Assembly (NCBI RefSeq): GCF_002234575.2
Contig: NZ_CP022464.2
Coordinates: 4,526,001 to 4,590,000, forward strand
Source: Enterocloster bolteae
GTDB lineage: Bacteria > Bacillota > Clostridia > Lachnospirales > Lachnospiraceae
DNA: 64,000 nt
Reading direction: 5' to 3'
Below are positions 35,100 through 42,729 of this stretch, piece after piece; within the stretch, counting starts at the first letter, position 1; every line of letters starts with the position of its first letter. Made by a program: the position numbers and the translations under genes. A model generated the notes under the pieces. That model did not search any database and was not told where the DNA came from. It was given only the letters and a program-made list of their open reading frames with translations.

Positions 35100-36536
35100 T
35101 CAAAATGGAAGCTGTGCCGGTGTATACTGGACCGTAATCCATTTCAGCTCCGTAAACTCGTCAATGGAATAGGAACCGCCTTCTCTTCCCACACCGCTGT
35201 TCTTGACTCCTCCAAAAGCCACAGTGGAGTTATCAGAAACCGTCGCGTTATTGATATGCACCATACCGGCCTCCATGTCAAGAGACAGGGACATGGCCTT
35301 TGACAAATCATTGGTCAGAAGTGATGAGGAAAGTCCGTATTGATTGTCATTGCAAAGGCGGACAGCATCCTGCGCATCCACTGCCTTAATGATGGAAGTG
35401 ACCGGCCCAAAGCTTTCCTCATAGAATATCCTCATATCCGGCGTTACATCCTTCAGCACTGTGGGCTGGTAAAAGTTTCCCTCATGGGTCCCGCCGGTCA
35501 TCAGCACGGCGCCTTTGGATACAGCATCCTGAATCTGGCTGTCAATGATCTGGCACTGCTCCTGTTTAATGAGAGGCCCGATGATGGTATCCTTCTGGTG
35601 CGGATCCCCTACCTTCATGGTTCTGGCATAGGCAGCAAACGCTTCACAGAACGGGTCGTATACCGGCTCCTCCACAATCAGCCTGGATGTACACATGCAT
35701 ATCTCTCCCTGATGGAAAAATGCTCCGAATCCCGCAATCCTGACAGCCTGTTCCACGTCAAAATCCTTTAAAAGGATAAGAGGATTCTTACCGCCCATTT
35801 CCAGAGAATATTTCTTAAAAAGAACGGACGCTTTAGAGGCAATCCCCCTGCCAACAGCAGTAGATCCGGTAAATGCCACCATACGGATGCGTTCATCTTC
35901 AATAAGCTTGTTTCCAACCTCCTCACCGGAACCAGGAACCAGATTGAACACACCTTTTGGAATTCCTGCCCCGTCCAGGGCCTTGGCTATCATCACACCT
36001 GAAACAGGCGTTGCGCTGGCTGGTTTGAGCACAAAGGTATTGCCTGCTGCCAGGGCAAAGGCCACCTTTTTAAGAGCCAATAACAATGGGAAATTAAAGG
36101 GCGCAATCCCTGCAACCACCCCCAGGGGAAGCCTTCGGATCATGGATATTTCCCCCGCCTCCTGCTGCTGGACCTGGCCGAATACCCGCCGGCACTCACC
36201 GGCTGCTGTTCTGAGTATATCCACTGCAAATCCAGCTTCAAAGTACGCCTTTCCAAAAGCAGAACCGCTTTCCCCCATCAGCACATCCGCCACCTCATCT
36301 ATGTGCTCCTGCATCCAGTCAGCTGCCTTCAGAAGAATCTGCTCCTTTTGGGCGGCCGGTGTGTCTGCCCACGGCCTCCATGCCCTTTGGGCAGCTGCAA
36401 TGGCCTCCTCCACTTCTGCCCCGCCTGCAAAATGCACCCTGGCAAACACAGAATCATCAGCCGGATTCTTATCCTCAGCCACATATCCTGTCACAGTGTC
36501 CTTCCATTCCCCGTTTATGTATAATTGATATTCCAT
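35100..36536 (-). CDS. NAD(P)-dependent aldehyde dehydrogenase
   Basis: About 478 residues, the full ALDH length. The catalytic Glu is in LEMGGKNPLI and the catalytic Cys in FFHQGEICMCTSRLIVE; the cofactor loop is FTGSTAVGRGIASKA. It oxidises an aldehyde to an acid; the nearest type by eye is benzaldehyde/vanillin dehydrogenase. The ATG at 36536 has AGGAGG 8 nt upstream. It lies 12 nt downstream of the zinc alcohol dehydrogenase gene, so alcohol to aldehyde to acid oxidation in one operon is likely. Confidence 0.9.
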   Translation of the reverse strand: MEYQLYINGEWKDTVTGYVAEDKNPADDSVFARVHFAGGAEVEEAIAAAQRAWRPWADTPAAQKEQILLKAADWMQEHIDEVADVLMGESGSAFGKAYFEAGFAVDILRTAAGECRRVFGQVQQQEAGEISMIRRLPLGVVAGIAPFNFPLLLALKKVAFALAAGNTFVLKPASATPVSGVMIAKALDGAGIPKGVFNLVPGSGEEVGNKLIEDERIRMVAFTGSTAVGRGIASKASVLFKKYSLEMGGKNPLILLKDFDVEQAVRIAGFGAFFHQGEICMCTSRLIVEEPVYDPFCEAFAAYARTMKVGDPHQKDTIIGPLIKQEQCQIIDSQIQDAVSKGAVLMTGGTHEGNFYQPTVLKDVTPDMRIFYEESFGPVTSIIKAVDAQDAVRLCNDNQYGLSSSLLTNDLSKAMSLSLDMEAGMVHINNATVSDNSTVAFGGVKNSGVGREGGSYSIDEFTELKWITVQYTPAQLPF

Positions 36537-36548
36537 TCTCAATGCCTC

Positions 36549-37643
36549 CTATCTCATCTTCAGCAGGGCTTTAATGGCTTTCCCGCTGTGGGAAGCATCA
36601 AACGCCTCATTAATCTCATCAAATTCAAACACGCGAATCAATTTGTCAAAGGGGAACTTTCCCTGCTTGTAATATGAAATCAACTGGGGGATAAACAGTT
36701 TGGGATTTGAATCCCCTTCCACAATGCCTATGAGGGACTTTCCCTCGCCCATCAGCTCCTCCTGGACCTGTATGGTCAGCTCTCCCGTCACACCCAATAC
36801 CACGGCCGTCCCCAGGAATTTCACACAGGCGAGTGCCTTTTTTACAAAGTCAGGTACGCCGCTGGTATCAATAGCATAATCCGCTCCGCCTTCCGTAATT
36901 TTCTTGATTTCACTTACAATACAGTCACATTTTTTCCGGTTGATGGTATGGGTGGCTCCCAGTTCTTTTGCCAGGACAAGGCTTTCTTCATTTCCGCCCA
37001 CTGCAATGATATTTTTACAGGGACACAGATGGGCTGCCATGATGGCACTCATGCCAACTGTACCGCAGCCAAACACCACCAGGCTTGAGCCGGCCGTGGG
37101 TTTGAGCCGGTTCAGGACAGCGCCCGCTCCTGTCTGGATTCCGCATCCCAATGGTCCCAGGATATCCAGTTCCAAATCCTCATCCACTTTAATGATACTG
37201 TTCTTATGGACAACGGAATAGGTTGCAAAGGAGGATTGTCCGAAAAAGGAAGAAATTTCCTGGCCATTCTTGGACAGACGCTTGGTGCCGTCGCTCATGA
37301 CACCGCCAAAATTAATGGCATTAAAATTCTCGCAGGCATAGGGTCTGCCCGCCAGACAGCTCTTACAATGTCCGCAGTATCCGAAGGAAAATACCACATG
37401 ATCCCCCTTCTGAAACTCCGTCACTCCCTCTCCCACCTTCTCAACAATCCCACATCCCTCATGGCCCAAGACGGCCGGGAGTGGTACCGGAATCATCTGA
37501 TGCTGTGCCACCTCATCCGTGTGGCATACACCGCTGGCCGCTATCTTTACCATCACCTCCCCTTCACGGGGATCCTGCAGGTCCAATTCCTCAAACTGGA
37601 AGGGCTTACCTTTCTCTCTCACAACTGCTGCTGTTATCTTCAT
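36549..37643 (-). CDS. Zinc-dependent alcohol dehydrogenase (aryl-alcohol type)
   Basis: 364 residues of the medium-chain dehydrogenase family. Catalytic zinc ligands are Cys of GVCHTDE and GHEGCG; structural zinc Cys are GYCGHCKSCLAGRPYAC; the NAD-binding VFGCGTVGMSAI (GxGxxG) follows. Similar enzymes act on benzyl or other aryl alcohols. It is first of a two-gene operon with the aldehyde dehydrogenase. A 10-bp inverted repeat about 100 nt upstream (37735-37761) may be an operator. Confidence 0.92.
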   Translation of the reverse strand: MKITAAVVREKGKPFQFEELDLQDPREGEVMVKIAASGVCHTDEVAQHQMIPVPLPAVLGHEGCGIVEKVGEGVTEFQKGDHVVFSFGYCGHCKSCLAGRPYACENFNAINFGGVMSDGTKRLSKNGQEISSFFGQSSFATYSVVHKNSIIKVDEDLELDILGPLGCGIQTGAGAVLNRLKPTAGSSLVVFGCGTVGMSAIMAAHLCPCKNIIAVGGNEESLVLAKELGATHTINRKKCDCIVSEIKKITEGGADYAIDTSGVPDFVKKALACVKFLGTAVVLGVTGELTIQVQEELMGEGKSLIGIVEGDSNPKLFIPQLISYYKQGKFPFDKLIRVFEFDEINEAFDASHSGKAIKALLKMR

Positions 37644-37734
37644 CTGTTAAACCTCCCTCTCTCTTATTTATTGTACCATCATATCACTAATCGCGATAAC
37701 TTAGAACAATAGTTTGTATTTTAACATATTTACT

Positions 37735-37761
37735 AATATTTTAACGATAAATTAAAATATT
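37735..37761. promoter_or_regulatory. Perfect inverted repeat upstream of alcohol dehydrogenase
   Basis: AATATTTTAA - CGATAAA - TTAAAATATT: 10-bp perfect arms with a 7-nt centre in an AT-rich intergenic stretch about 95-120 nt upstream of the alcohol dehydrogenase ATG. It could be an operator; no regulator gene is adjacent. Confidence 0.4.
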
Positions 37762-37882
37762 TTTTACAATTTCTGACTTCATTCGACTATAGTCATACAT
37801 TTATTTACATTCAGGGAATTCATCTGCCCGGCAGGAGTTCAGCCCCAAAACAGCTTAATACGAAAATATATTTTCTGAAATG

Positions 37883-37908
37883 CAAAAAAACCAGACGTCA
37901 CAGCCTGG
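37883..37908 (-). terminator. Terminator of the 114-aa lipoprotein gene
   Basis: On the minus strand CCAGGC-TGTGAC-GTCTGG is followed by eight T. Confidence 0.75.
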
Positions 37909-37943
37909 CCATGATATCTCTAAACCTGGTATATTCGGATTTC

Positions 37944-38288
37944 CTACCATGCTTCAGGCGGATCCGTTACCTGGCTTTTACTGTACTCGAATATTACCTT
38001 GTTAAAATCCTTCCCCCGGTCCAGATTATATTTACTGTAATAGAGCCACACAGTCAGTTTATCGGGTGTTCCATTCATCTCATTATGCTGGGAAACAATA
38101 CCCTGAACCTCATGGTCAATCCGCCAGGGTTTATATACAATGACATACAGGTCCGTTTCTCTGACATTCAAACCGCTATATGAGAACACCTTATAGATTC
38201 TGTAATCAGGCAGCCGAATATAACAGGCCGCCAGGAGCAATACCATAAACAGGCCTGCGGCGGCCATATATTTCCATATTTTTTTCAT
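37944..38288 (-). CDS. Small putative lipoprotein, unknown family
   Basis: 114 residues. N-terminal hydrophobic segment (residues 8-21) ending in LAAC, a plausible lipobox. The remaining 90 residues are a soluble beta-rich domain (YRIYKVFSYSGLNVRETDLYVIV). I do not recognise the family. It has its own terminator downstream. The ORF is preceded by GGGGAG near the ATG, so it seems a real single gene. Confidence 0.7.
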   Translation of the reverse strand: MKKIWKYMAAAGLFMVLLLAACYIRLPDYRIYKVFSYSGLNVRETDLYVIVYKPWRIDHEVQGIVSQHNEMNGTPDKLTVWLYYSKYNLDRGKDFNKVIFEYSKSQVTDPPEAW

Positions 38289-38528
38289 TTCTCCCCCTCC
38301 ATTACTAATAGAACGGAGAAGTGTATAATAATTCCCTTTGTTCGGTCAGTATGCTTGTATTTTTTGATTTATTTCCGACACTTATAATATCAGGAGAACT
38401 ATTACGATAAAACAATACACAATATGAAATAAGGCCCGAAGCAGTTTACAATTTTGTTCTTATACTGCGGAACTTCGTGAGAAATGAAAGCCTCACAATT
38501 TCTATACGGTTATGAGAGCCCTCTCTTG

Positions 38529-38606
38529 GATGCATTATCGTGATGCATTATCGTGATGCATTATCGTGATGCATTATCGGGGTACATTATCGGGGTACAT
38601 TATGAA
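38529..38606 (+). repeat. 13-bp tandem repeat, six units
   Basis: Three exact copies of GATGCATTATCGT, one with a G at the end, then two variants (GGTACATTATCGG, GGTACATTATGAA). It lies in the 450-bp gene-free region upstream of tRNA-Val. Confidence 0.9.
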
Positions 38607-38702
38607 AGGCGCATTATACCAAGGACCATTGTTTATGGTACATTTTATCGTTTATTTTTTCTGTTTATTTTTTCTGTTTTTACTGTTCATTACAAGAATT
38701 GC

Positions 38703-38732
38703 TTGCCATCCTCCCTGCCTATATGATATAAT
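38703..38732 (+). promoter_or_regulatory. Promoter of tRNA-Val
   Basis: TTGCCA (38703-38708), 18-nt spacer, TATAAT (38727-38732), ending 10 nt before the tRNA. Confidence 0.7.
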
Positions 38733-38742
38733 TAGTCTCGTT

Positions 38743-38815
38743 GGAGACATAGCTCAGCTGGGAGAGCATCTGCTTGACGTGTAGAGGGTCGCAGGTTCGA
38801 GTCCTGTTGTCTCCA
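38743..38815 (+). tRNA. tRNA-Val (anticodon GAC)
   Basis: Cloverleaf of 73 nt: acceptor GGAGACA / TGTCTCC, D-arm GCTCAGCTGGGAGAGC, anticodon stem TCTGC / GTAGA with loop TTGACGT (anticodon GAC, reads GTC), T-arm with TTCGAGT. Discriminator A; CCA is not encoded. Acceptor stem is identical to that of tRNA-Ala at 34246 except base 3 (A instead of G). Confidence 0.93.
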
Positions 38816-38824
38816 CTGGATATT

Positions 38825-38868
38825 TGTGCCGGAACCTTTGTTTTTACAGGGTCTTGGCACATTTTTTA
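38825..38868 (+). terminator. Terminator of tRNA-Val
   Basis: TGTGCC / GGCACA stem with a long loop, followed by six T. Confidence 0.75.
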
Positions 38869-38898
38869 TTATTCTGATGACAATTGCTCAAAAAGGGA

Positions 38899-39095
38899 CT
38901 AAACCGATTGGCCTAATCCCTTCTCTGCAAACAGTTTTTCAATTACTATCATTCTCTTTCCCGTTCCAGATTCCGTTCTTATCCACGTACCATCCGTCAG
39001 TTCCCAGGCCACACGTACATAGGTACTGCCATAATGCCGATTAAAATATCTCTCTTTCCATATCTGTAATCTCAGCTTCCGTACTCTCTTCTATA
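38899..39095 (-). other. Coding-like reading frame overlapping DUF503, no clear start
   Basis: In the frame +1 to DUF503, about 65 sense codons run from a stop near 39096 to a TAG at 38899-38901. They encode a protein-like stretch (YFNRHYGSTYVRVAWELT, then GKRMIVIEKLFAEKG). There is no ATG/GTG/TTG with an RBS at a useful position; the first GTG is well inside. It could be a remnant gene or be reached by frameshifting from DUF503. Uncertain. Confidence 0.3.
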
Positions 39096-39322
39096 AAATA
39101 CCGTATCTCCTCCATCACACTGTCGGCTTGGGCGCTATGCGATACGATAGCAGCCACGCCAATGACAATGGTCTGGTGTATATCCTGCTCTCCCACCTCT
39201 GCCACAGCCACGTTAAATTTGTTCCGCATTTTAGACAGCAGGCTTTTAACAACCATGCGTTTTTCTTTCAATGAATGAACCCAGGGCGCATGGAGCTTGA
39301 TTTTTAATGATAATATCAGCAT
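39041..39322 (-). CDS. DUF503 family protein (YlxP-like)
   Basis: About 93 residues. The sequence ILSLKIKLHAPWVHSLKEKR with VVKSLLSKMRNKFNVAVAEVGEQD is the DUF503 hallmark. In B. subtilis the homologue YlxP is encoded near rbfA and has been linked to ribosome assembly; here it stands apart from that operon. The ATG at 39322 has GAGGTGG 5 nt upstream, preferred over a GTG three codons earlier. Confidence 0.9.
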   Translation of the reverse strand: MLILSLKIKLHAPWVHSLKEKRMVVKSLLSKMRNKFNVAVAEVGEQDIHQTIVIGVAAIVSHSAQADSVMEEIRYFIEESTEAEITDMEREIF

Positions 39323-39473
39323 TTCGTCCACCTCGTAATCAAATACACTACGTTACAATTTCTCATCTTTTAATTGTGTCACTTCCATCCACTTTGTCAT
39401 GGGTAATTCCAGAATGACCTTAATTATAAATATCCAATCCCTTCATATTTATAAATAAACTCCTCTCTGCCAC

Positions 39474-39593
39474 TTATCCACAACCATAATACCACTATAT
39501 ATAGATAAACACAATATCAATCCTGATTATCTTGTGTTTTTAGTGGATAATGTGGATAAGTGTGTGGATAACCGGTGGATTAAATGTGGATGC
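39474..39593. promoter_or_regulatory. DnaA-box cluster in AT-rich intergenic region
   Basis: A perfect TTATCCACA at 39474-39482. Then a row of same-direction boxes follows: AGTGGATAA (39542), TGTGGATAA (39551), TGTGGATAA (39563), GGTGGATTA (39574) and TGTGGATGC (39585), spaced 9, 12, 11 and 11 nt. The surrounding sequence is AT-rich. No dnaA or dnaN gene is nearby. Confidence 0.65.
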
Positions 39594-39786
39594 AAACCGT
39601 TTTCTTTTTATAATTCCTTTTTATGGTTCCCTTTTATGGTTCCTCCATCCATATTTCATTTCCCGCCGTTTTATTTACCATTTTATTTGTCTCCCCAAAA
39701 TATTGCCCCATGATTTATAATGTAGTATGATTAGGATATATTATCTAGTAAACTGACCTATCAATCACACCACGGGAGGTATTAAA

Positions 39787-39936
39787 ATGAAATTCTTCAC
39801 CAAGGCACTCATCATCCTGGCGGTTATTCTCCTTATATTGGCATTGGGCGACAGCATATTCAACGGTCTTTTCAGCAATGACGGTTATCGCCCCGTAACC
39901 CAGCAAATGAAAGAGATCATGACAGGAACCGATTAG
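39787..39936 (+). CDS. Small single-span membrane protein
   Basis: 49 residues: one membrane helix (residues 5-21, TKALIILAVILLILALG) and a short hydrophilic tail ending in QQMKEIMTGTD. GGGAGG lies 8 nt upstream of the ATG. The stop codon is inside a terminator hairpin. I do not recognise the family. It is too short for automatic ORF detection at usual cut-offs but its signals are good. Confidence 0.65.
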   Translation: MKFFTKALIILAVILLILALGDSIFNGLFSNDGYRPVTQQMKEIMTGTD

Positions 39937-39947
39937 GTTCCTTTTTT
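39924..39947 (+). terminator. Terminator of the 49-aa protein gene
   Basis: GGAACC-GATTA-GGTTCC followed by six T; the stop codon TAG overlaps the loop and 3' arm. Confidence 0.8.
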
Positions 39948-40087
39948 GATACCCTGTCGCTGATATTCACAATTTTCTTACAAATCGTTCATATTTTCGC
40001 TACAGGATGCTCATAGGATGCTCATATTTAGCCCATATACTATATCTTGTAAGTTGATATTGCTAATCAGACTTTTTTTCATAATAC

Positions 40088-40126
40088 AGCCGGCAGGAGA
40101 AATCCTGACCGGCTCCTCCCTTTTTT
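40088..40126 (+). terminator. Second terminator-like hairpin
   Basis: A stem AGCCGG-CAGGA-GAAA-TCCTG-CCGGCT with a GAAA loop, then CCTCCC and six T. It may end read-through from the small gene or a short RNA in 39950-40087; no promoter is clear. Confidence 0.6.
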
Positions 40127-40217
40127 AAGGCTTTTTGACCTGTACTCTTCCTCCCACACCTTGTCCACCCGCGGATGAGGGCTCCAGATTCAAACAATAT
40201 CTGACGCCTCCCCCAGT

Positions 40218-40574
40218 TTATATCTGACAAAAATAAAAATACTCCACCTCATTGATGATAATACTCATATTGGGGTTATCCAGCAAACTTCTTGTCCTGT
40301 TTATAACATTTATGAGCGACTTCTTATAGGTTCCGCTATCAGCCACCTCCACCGGGTTCCTGACAGCAGAGACACAATGCCCTACTTTCCCCAGTTGGCA
40401 GCCGCGTATCTCACCGCATATCAAGCTGTGTGTTGTCACTGTCCCGGTGACATAGACTCCTGTGGAGCCGTACTCCTCGTCCGCAGCCATTTCCCAGCAT
40501 CTTCCCACAAAGTCGTCTGTGTAATATTTTGTATCAATCCCAAAAAATGTGATAATATACTGCTCTGTTGTCAT
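40218..40574 (-). CDS. Hypothetical protein, 118 aa
   Basis: 118 residues, soluble. It begins MTTEQYIITFFGIDTKYYTD and contains three Cys and a Thr/Val-rich beta section. No recognised motif. The upstream RBS is weak (GCGGG). Codon pattern resembles neighbouring real genes and no better frame overlaps it, so I keep it with moderate confidence. Function unknown. Confidence 0.55.
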   Translation of the reverse strand: MTTEQYIITFFGIDTKYYTDDFVGRCWEMAADEEYGSTGVYVTGTVTTHSLICGEIRGCQLGKVGHCVSAVRNPVEVADSGTYKKSLINVINRTRSLLDNPNMSIIINEVEYFYFCQI

Positions 40575-40684
40575 ATTAATACCCGCAGCCTTTTACAATA
40601 TCTTATTCAGACATAGCGCATTCATTGCAGGTCCACATATCTTAAAACAGATTCAGAACAGTGATACTCCATGGATTCCCCCTT

Positions 40685-40975
40685 CTATTCCTCCCTGCCT
40701 ATCTGCTTTATGATTTGATTGACATACGTGCTCAGCCCTGCCAGCAGGATTCCCTGGGTTATGGCGGTAAATATTGCCATGAAAATTTCCTGCCCAGACC
40801 GGCATGTACTTGTGGCAAGCACATAAATCCCGCATATGACAATTCCCAGGCCGCCGTTGATTAAGGGGATATATCTGTCCTTCACCGCCTCACTCTGCTT
40901 AATCCACATGCCCACAAAATACAGCACAAGAGCCACCACAATTAACTCCGGCTTTACATAATCCGTTATCTGCAT
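40685..40975 (-). CDS. Holin-like protein (phage holin 5/Hol44 type)
   Basis: About 96 residues with three predicted membrane helices. The segments DYVKPELIVVALVLYFVGMW, YVLATS and AITQGILLAGLSTYVNQIIKQ match the holin superfamily V found in Firmicutes phages. Holins form membrane pores that release endolysin. No endolysin or other phage gene is adjacent, so it is a lone or domesticated copy. ATG at 40975 with AGGAGG 9 nt upstream. Confidence 0.85.
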   Translation of the reverse strand: MQITDYVKPELIVVALVLYFVGMWIKQSEAVKDRYIPLINGGLGIVICGIYVLATSTCRSGQEIFMAIFTAITQGILLAGLSTYVNQIIKQIGREE

Positions 40976-41047
40976 ACACACTTTCCTCCTGTTACTTGTC
41001 TTACTATCAGTATATTAAGCTGAACAGGTTTTGACAGTCCCAAGCCC

Positions 41048-41075
41048 AAAAAAGAGAAGCCCTACGGCTCCTCTT
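41048..41075 (-). terminator. Terminator of the 53-aa protein gene
   Basis: GAGGAGCC-GTA-GGGCTTCTC followed by six T on the minus strand; the TAG stop lies in the loop. Confidence 0.8.
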
Positions 41076-41223
41076 CCATTTTCCCATAAACCTCAGTATC
41101 TGCTTTCTGTCTCAGTGTGTTAGGCCCCAGATACTCGCCACCGTGCCATCTGGGATTGAATGTCTCTACATTCTTTGCCTGCTCTTCCAGTTCCTTTGTG
41201 GATTTCTGCTCTCCCTGTTTCAT
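41062..41223 (-). CDS. Small hydrophilic protein with GPNT motif
   Basis: A 53-residue charged protein, MKQGEQKSTKELEEQAKN at the start with NPRWHGGEYLGPNTLRQK in the middle. AGAGGTG lies 6 nt before the ATG at 41223, and a terminator follows the stop. Family not recognised. It shares the GPNTxR motif and general composition with the protein at 33934-34086. Confidence 0.7.
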   Translation of the reverse strand: MKQGEQKSTKELEEQAKNVETFNPRWHGGEYLGPNTLRQKADTEVYGKMEEEP

Positions 41224-41319
41224 TTTCATCACCTCTGGGATAGTATGTACCATGACAGTGGGAAACATGTATCAGATATACAGTATCAGAAATCTCCGCC
41301 CCGGCAAAGCCCCTGTGTT

Positions 41320-41363
41320 TAAAAAATCAGCCCCGGCACGCCACTGGCGCCGGAGCTGATTTA
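41320..41363 (-). terminator. Terminator of the AEC transporter gene
   Basis: AAATCAGC-CCGGC / GCCGG-GCTGATTT long stem followed by six T on the minus strand (about 170 nt past the AEC stop codon). Confidence 0.8.
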
Positions 41364-41530
41364 AAAAGGGGAGGATAAGTATTAATTATTTTCTCTTTCG
41401 TGTATACTCCTATTATGGCCCCATCCCAAAGAATTATACACACCCGATACATTTTTTTAAATTATTTTCCTCTCCCCTGTTTTTCCCGCCATTCCCGCTC
41501 CCCTGCCGTCTGTTTTATTCCGCTCTGTCC

Positions 41531-42442
41531 CTACAGTATCATCATCAGTGTCCCGGTTATCAGCACCGTACTGATGACGACGGATATAGAGTTCACCGCG
41601 CTTGCCAGTCCCACATCCGCCCCCAGGTTTCCTGTAAATGCAGGTGCGGCAGAGGACATGGGGCTGAGGGCAAGTATGGTCAGAGCCTGCCTGTATTCTA
41701 TCCCAAAGGGCAGCAGGAAATAAAAGACCAGAGCCAGTACAATGGCCAGTGAATACCGGGCCGCAAGTATCTTCACGATTTTACCCGGCTGGCTGCTGTC
41801 CCCGTTCAGCTTAAATCCCACCCCAATCATAAGCATGGCCATAAATGCATTTGCATTTCCAATCACTCCGGTAAATGAGGTAATGGGGGCCGGCAGTCCC
41901 ACATGGAGAAGCGACAGCACGGTCATAATCAGATATGCGTCAAAAGGAATGGATTTGAGCAGCGTCTTTATAACCGGAAACATGCTGAACCTGGCGTTCT
42001 TCTCTTTTGTCGCCACCGCCGCGCTGTAGGCCCCTCCCAGACAGATAAACGCGTTTCCGGTATCAAACAGACTGGTTGCCACCACACCAACAGGACCCAG
42101 GAAGCTCTGGGCAAAGGGCATGGTAAAATTACCTATATTGTATCCTGGCAAATTCAGTATATTGAATGCCCGTTCTTCCCGTTCTTTTCCGATACTCATG
42201 AAAAAGGCCACGGCGATATACAAAATCCCGCCTGCAAAGCCCAGCAGTGTCACCACCAGCATGGACGGCTTCAGGTCAATCCCTGAAAAATTAGATATAA
42301 TCGCCGCGGGAAGGGTTATTTTAAGTACGATTTTCGATAAGACATAAAAATCTTCCTCCTTAAAAAAGCCTGCTCTTCTCAGCAGATTTCCCATTATTAT
42401 GACAGCCACAAAAGATCCGGCCTTCATCAACACTTCTGCCAT
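41531..42442 (-). CDS. AEC-family transporter (auxin efflux carrier type)
   Basis: 303 residues with about ten membrane helices arranged as two repeats of five. Segments such as NLLRRAGFFKEEDFYVLSKI, the NLPGYNIGNFTMPFAQSF helix and NANAFMAMLMIGVGF are typical of bacterial AEC carriers, many of which export or exchange organic acids. It lies 418 nt downstream of TRAP operon 2 in the same direction, but with its own upstream region, and may handle a related acid. Confidence 0.9.
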   Translation of the reverse strand: MAEVLMKAGSFVAVIIMGNLLRRAGFFKEEDFYVLSKIVLKITLPAAIISNFSGIDLKPSMLVVTLLGFAGGILYIAVAFFMSIGKEREERAFNILNLPGYNIGNFTMPFAQSFLGPVGVVATSLFDTGNAFICLGGAYSAAVATKEKNARFSMFPVIKTLLKSIPFDAYLIMTVLSLLHVGLPAPITSFTGVIGNANAFMAMLMIGVGFKLNGDSSQPGKIVKILAARYSLAIVLALVFYFLLPFGIEYRQALTILALSPMSSAAPAFTGNLGADVGLASAVNSISVVISTVLITGTLMMIL

Positions 42443-42488
42443 TTTATCATTTCTCCCATCCGTTTTCTCTTCCCGCCCCGGCTTTTGG

Positions 42489-42530
42489 TTTAAACCTTTT
42501 GATTTAAACCTTTTGATTTAAACCTTCATT
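42489..42530. repeat. 14-bp tandem repeat upstream of AEC gene
   Basis: Two exact units of TTTAAACCTTTTGA and a third partial one (TTTAAACCTT). It lies about 50-90 nt upstream of the AEC start codon. Confidence 0.85.
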
Positions 42531-42653
42531 TCGCAAATCCTGGTTATCGCAAGTCCTTGTTATAATATCAAAAACAACGGCAGACTGCAATAACAAAACA
42601 ATATGAGGCAGGCAAATTGAGGCAGACAAATCCCCAGGAATCCCCGAACAGCT

Positions 42654-42719
42654 CCAGTACGTCTCCGGTACACCCCCAGTATAACCCAAGTACATCTCCA
42701 GTACAGCCCCAGTACAGCA
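42654..42719. repeat. 11-bp tandem repeat, six units
   Basis: Degenerate units of consensus CCAGTACANCC (CCAGTACGTCT, CCGGTACACCC, CCAGTATAACC, CAAGTACATCT, CCAGTACAGCC, CCAGTACAGCA), in phase with about one helical turn. It lies between dctM of operon 2 and the AEC gene. Several overlapping short ORFs here are products of the repeat. Confidence 0.85.
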
Positions 42720-42729
42720 GGAGGACAGA

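Noticed and set aside
38529..38606. CRISPR array
   Set aside because: The repeats are 13 bp, contiguous and have no spacers; no cas genes are present. The same holds for the other tandem repeats.
39323..39786. Chromosomal origin oriC
   Set aside because: DnaA boxes and AT-rich DNA are present, but dnaA, dnaN, rpmH or gyrase genes are not, and the boxes lack a clear adjoining unwinding element. Kept only as a DnaA-binding cluster.
40218..41223. Prophage region
   Set aside because: Only a holin is phage-like; no integrase, structural, lysis or attachment sites are seen.
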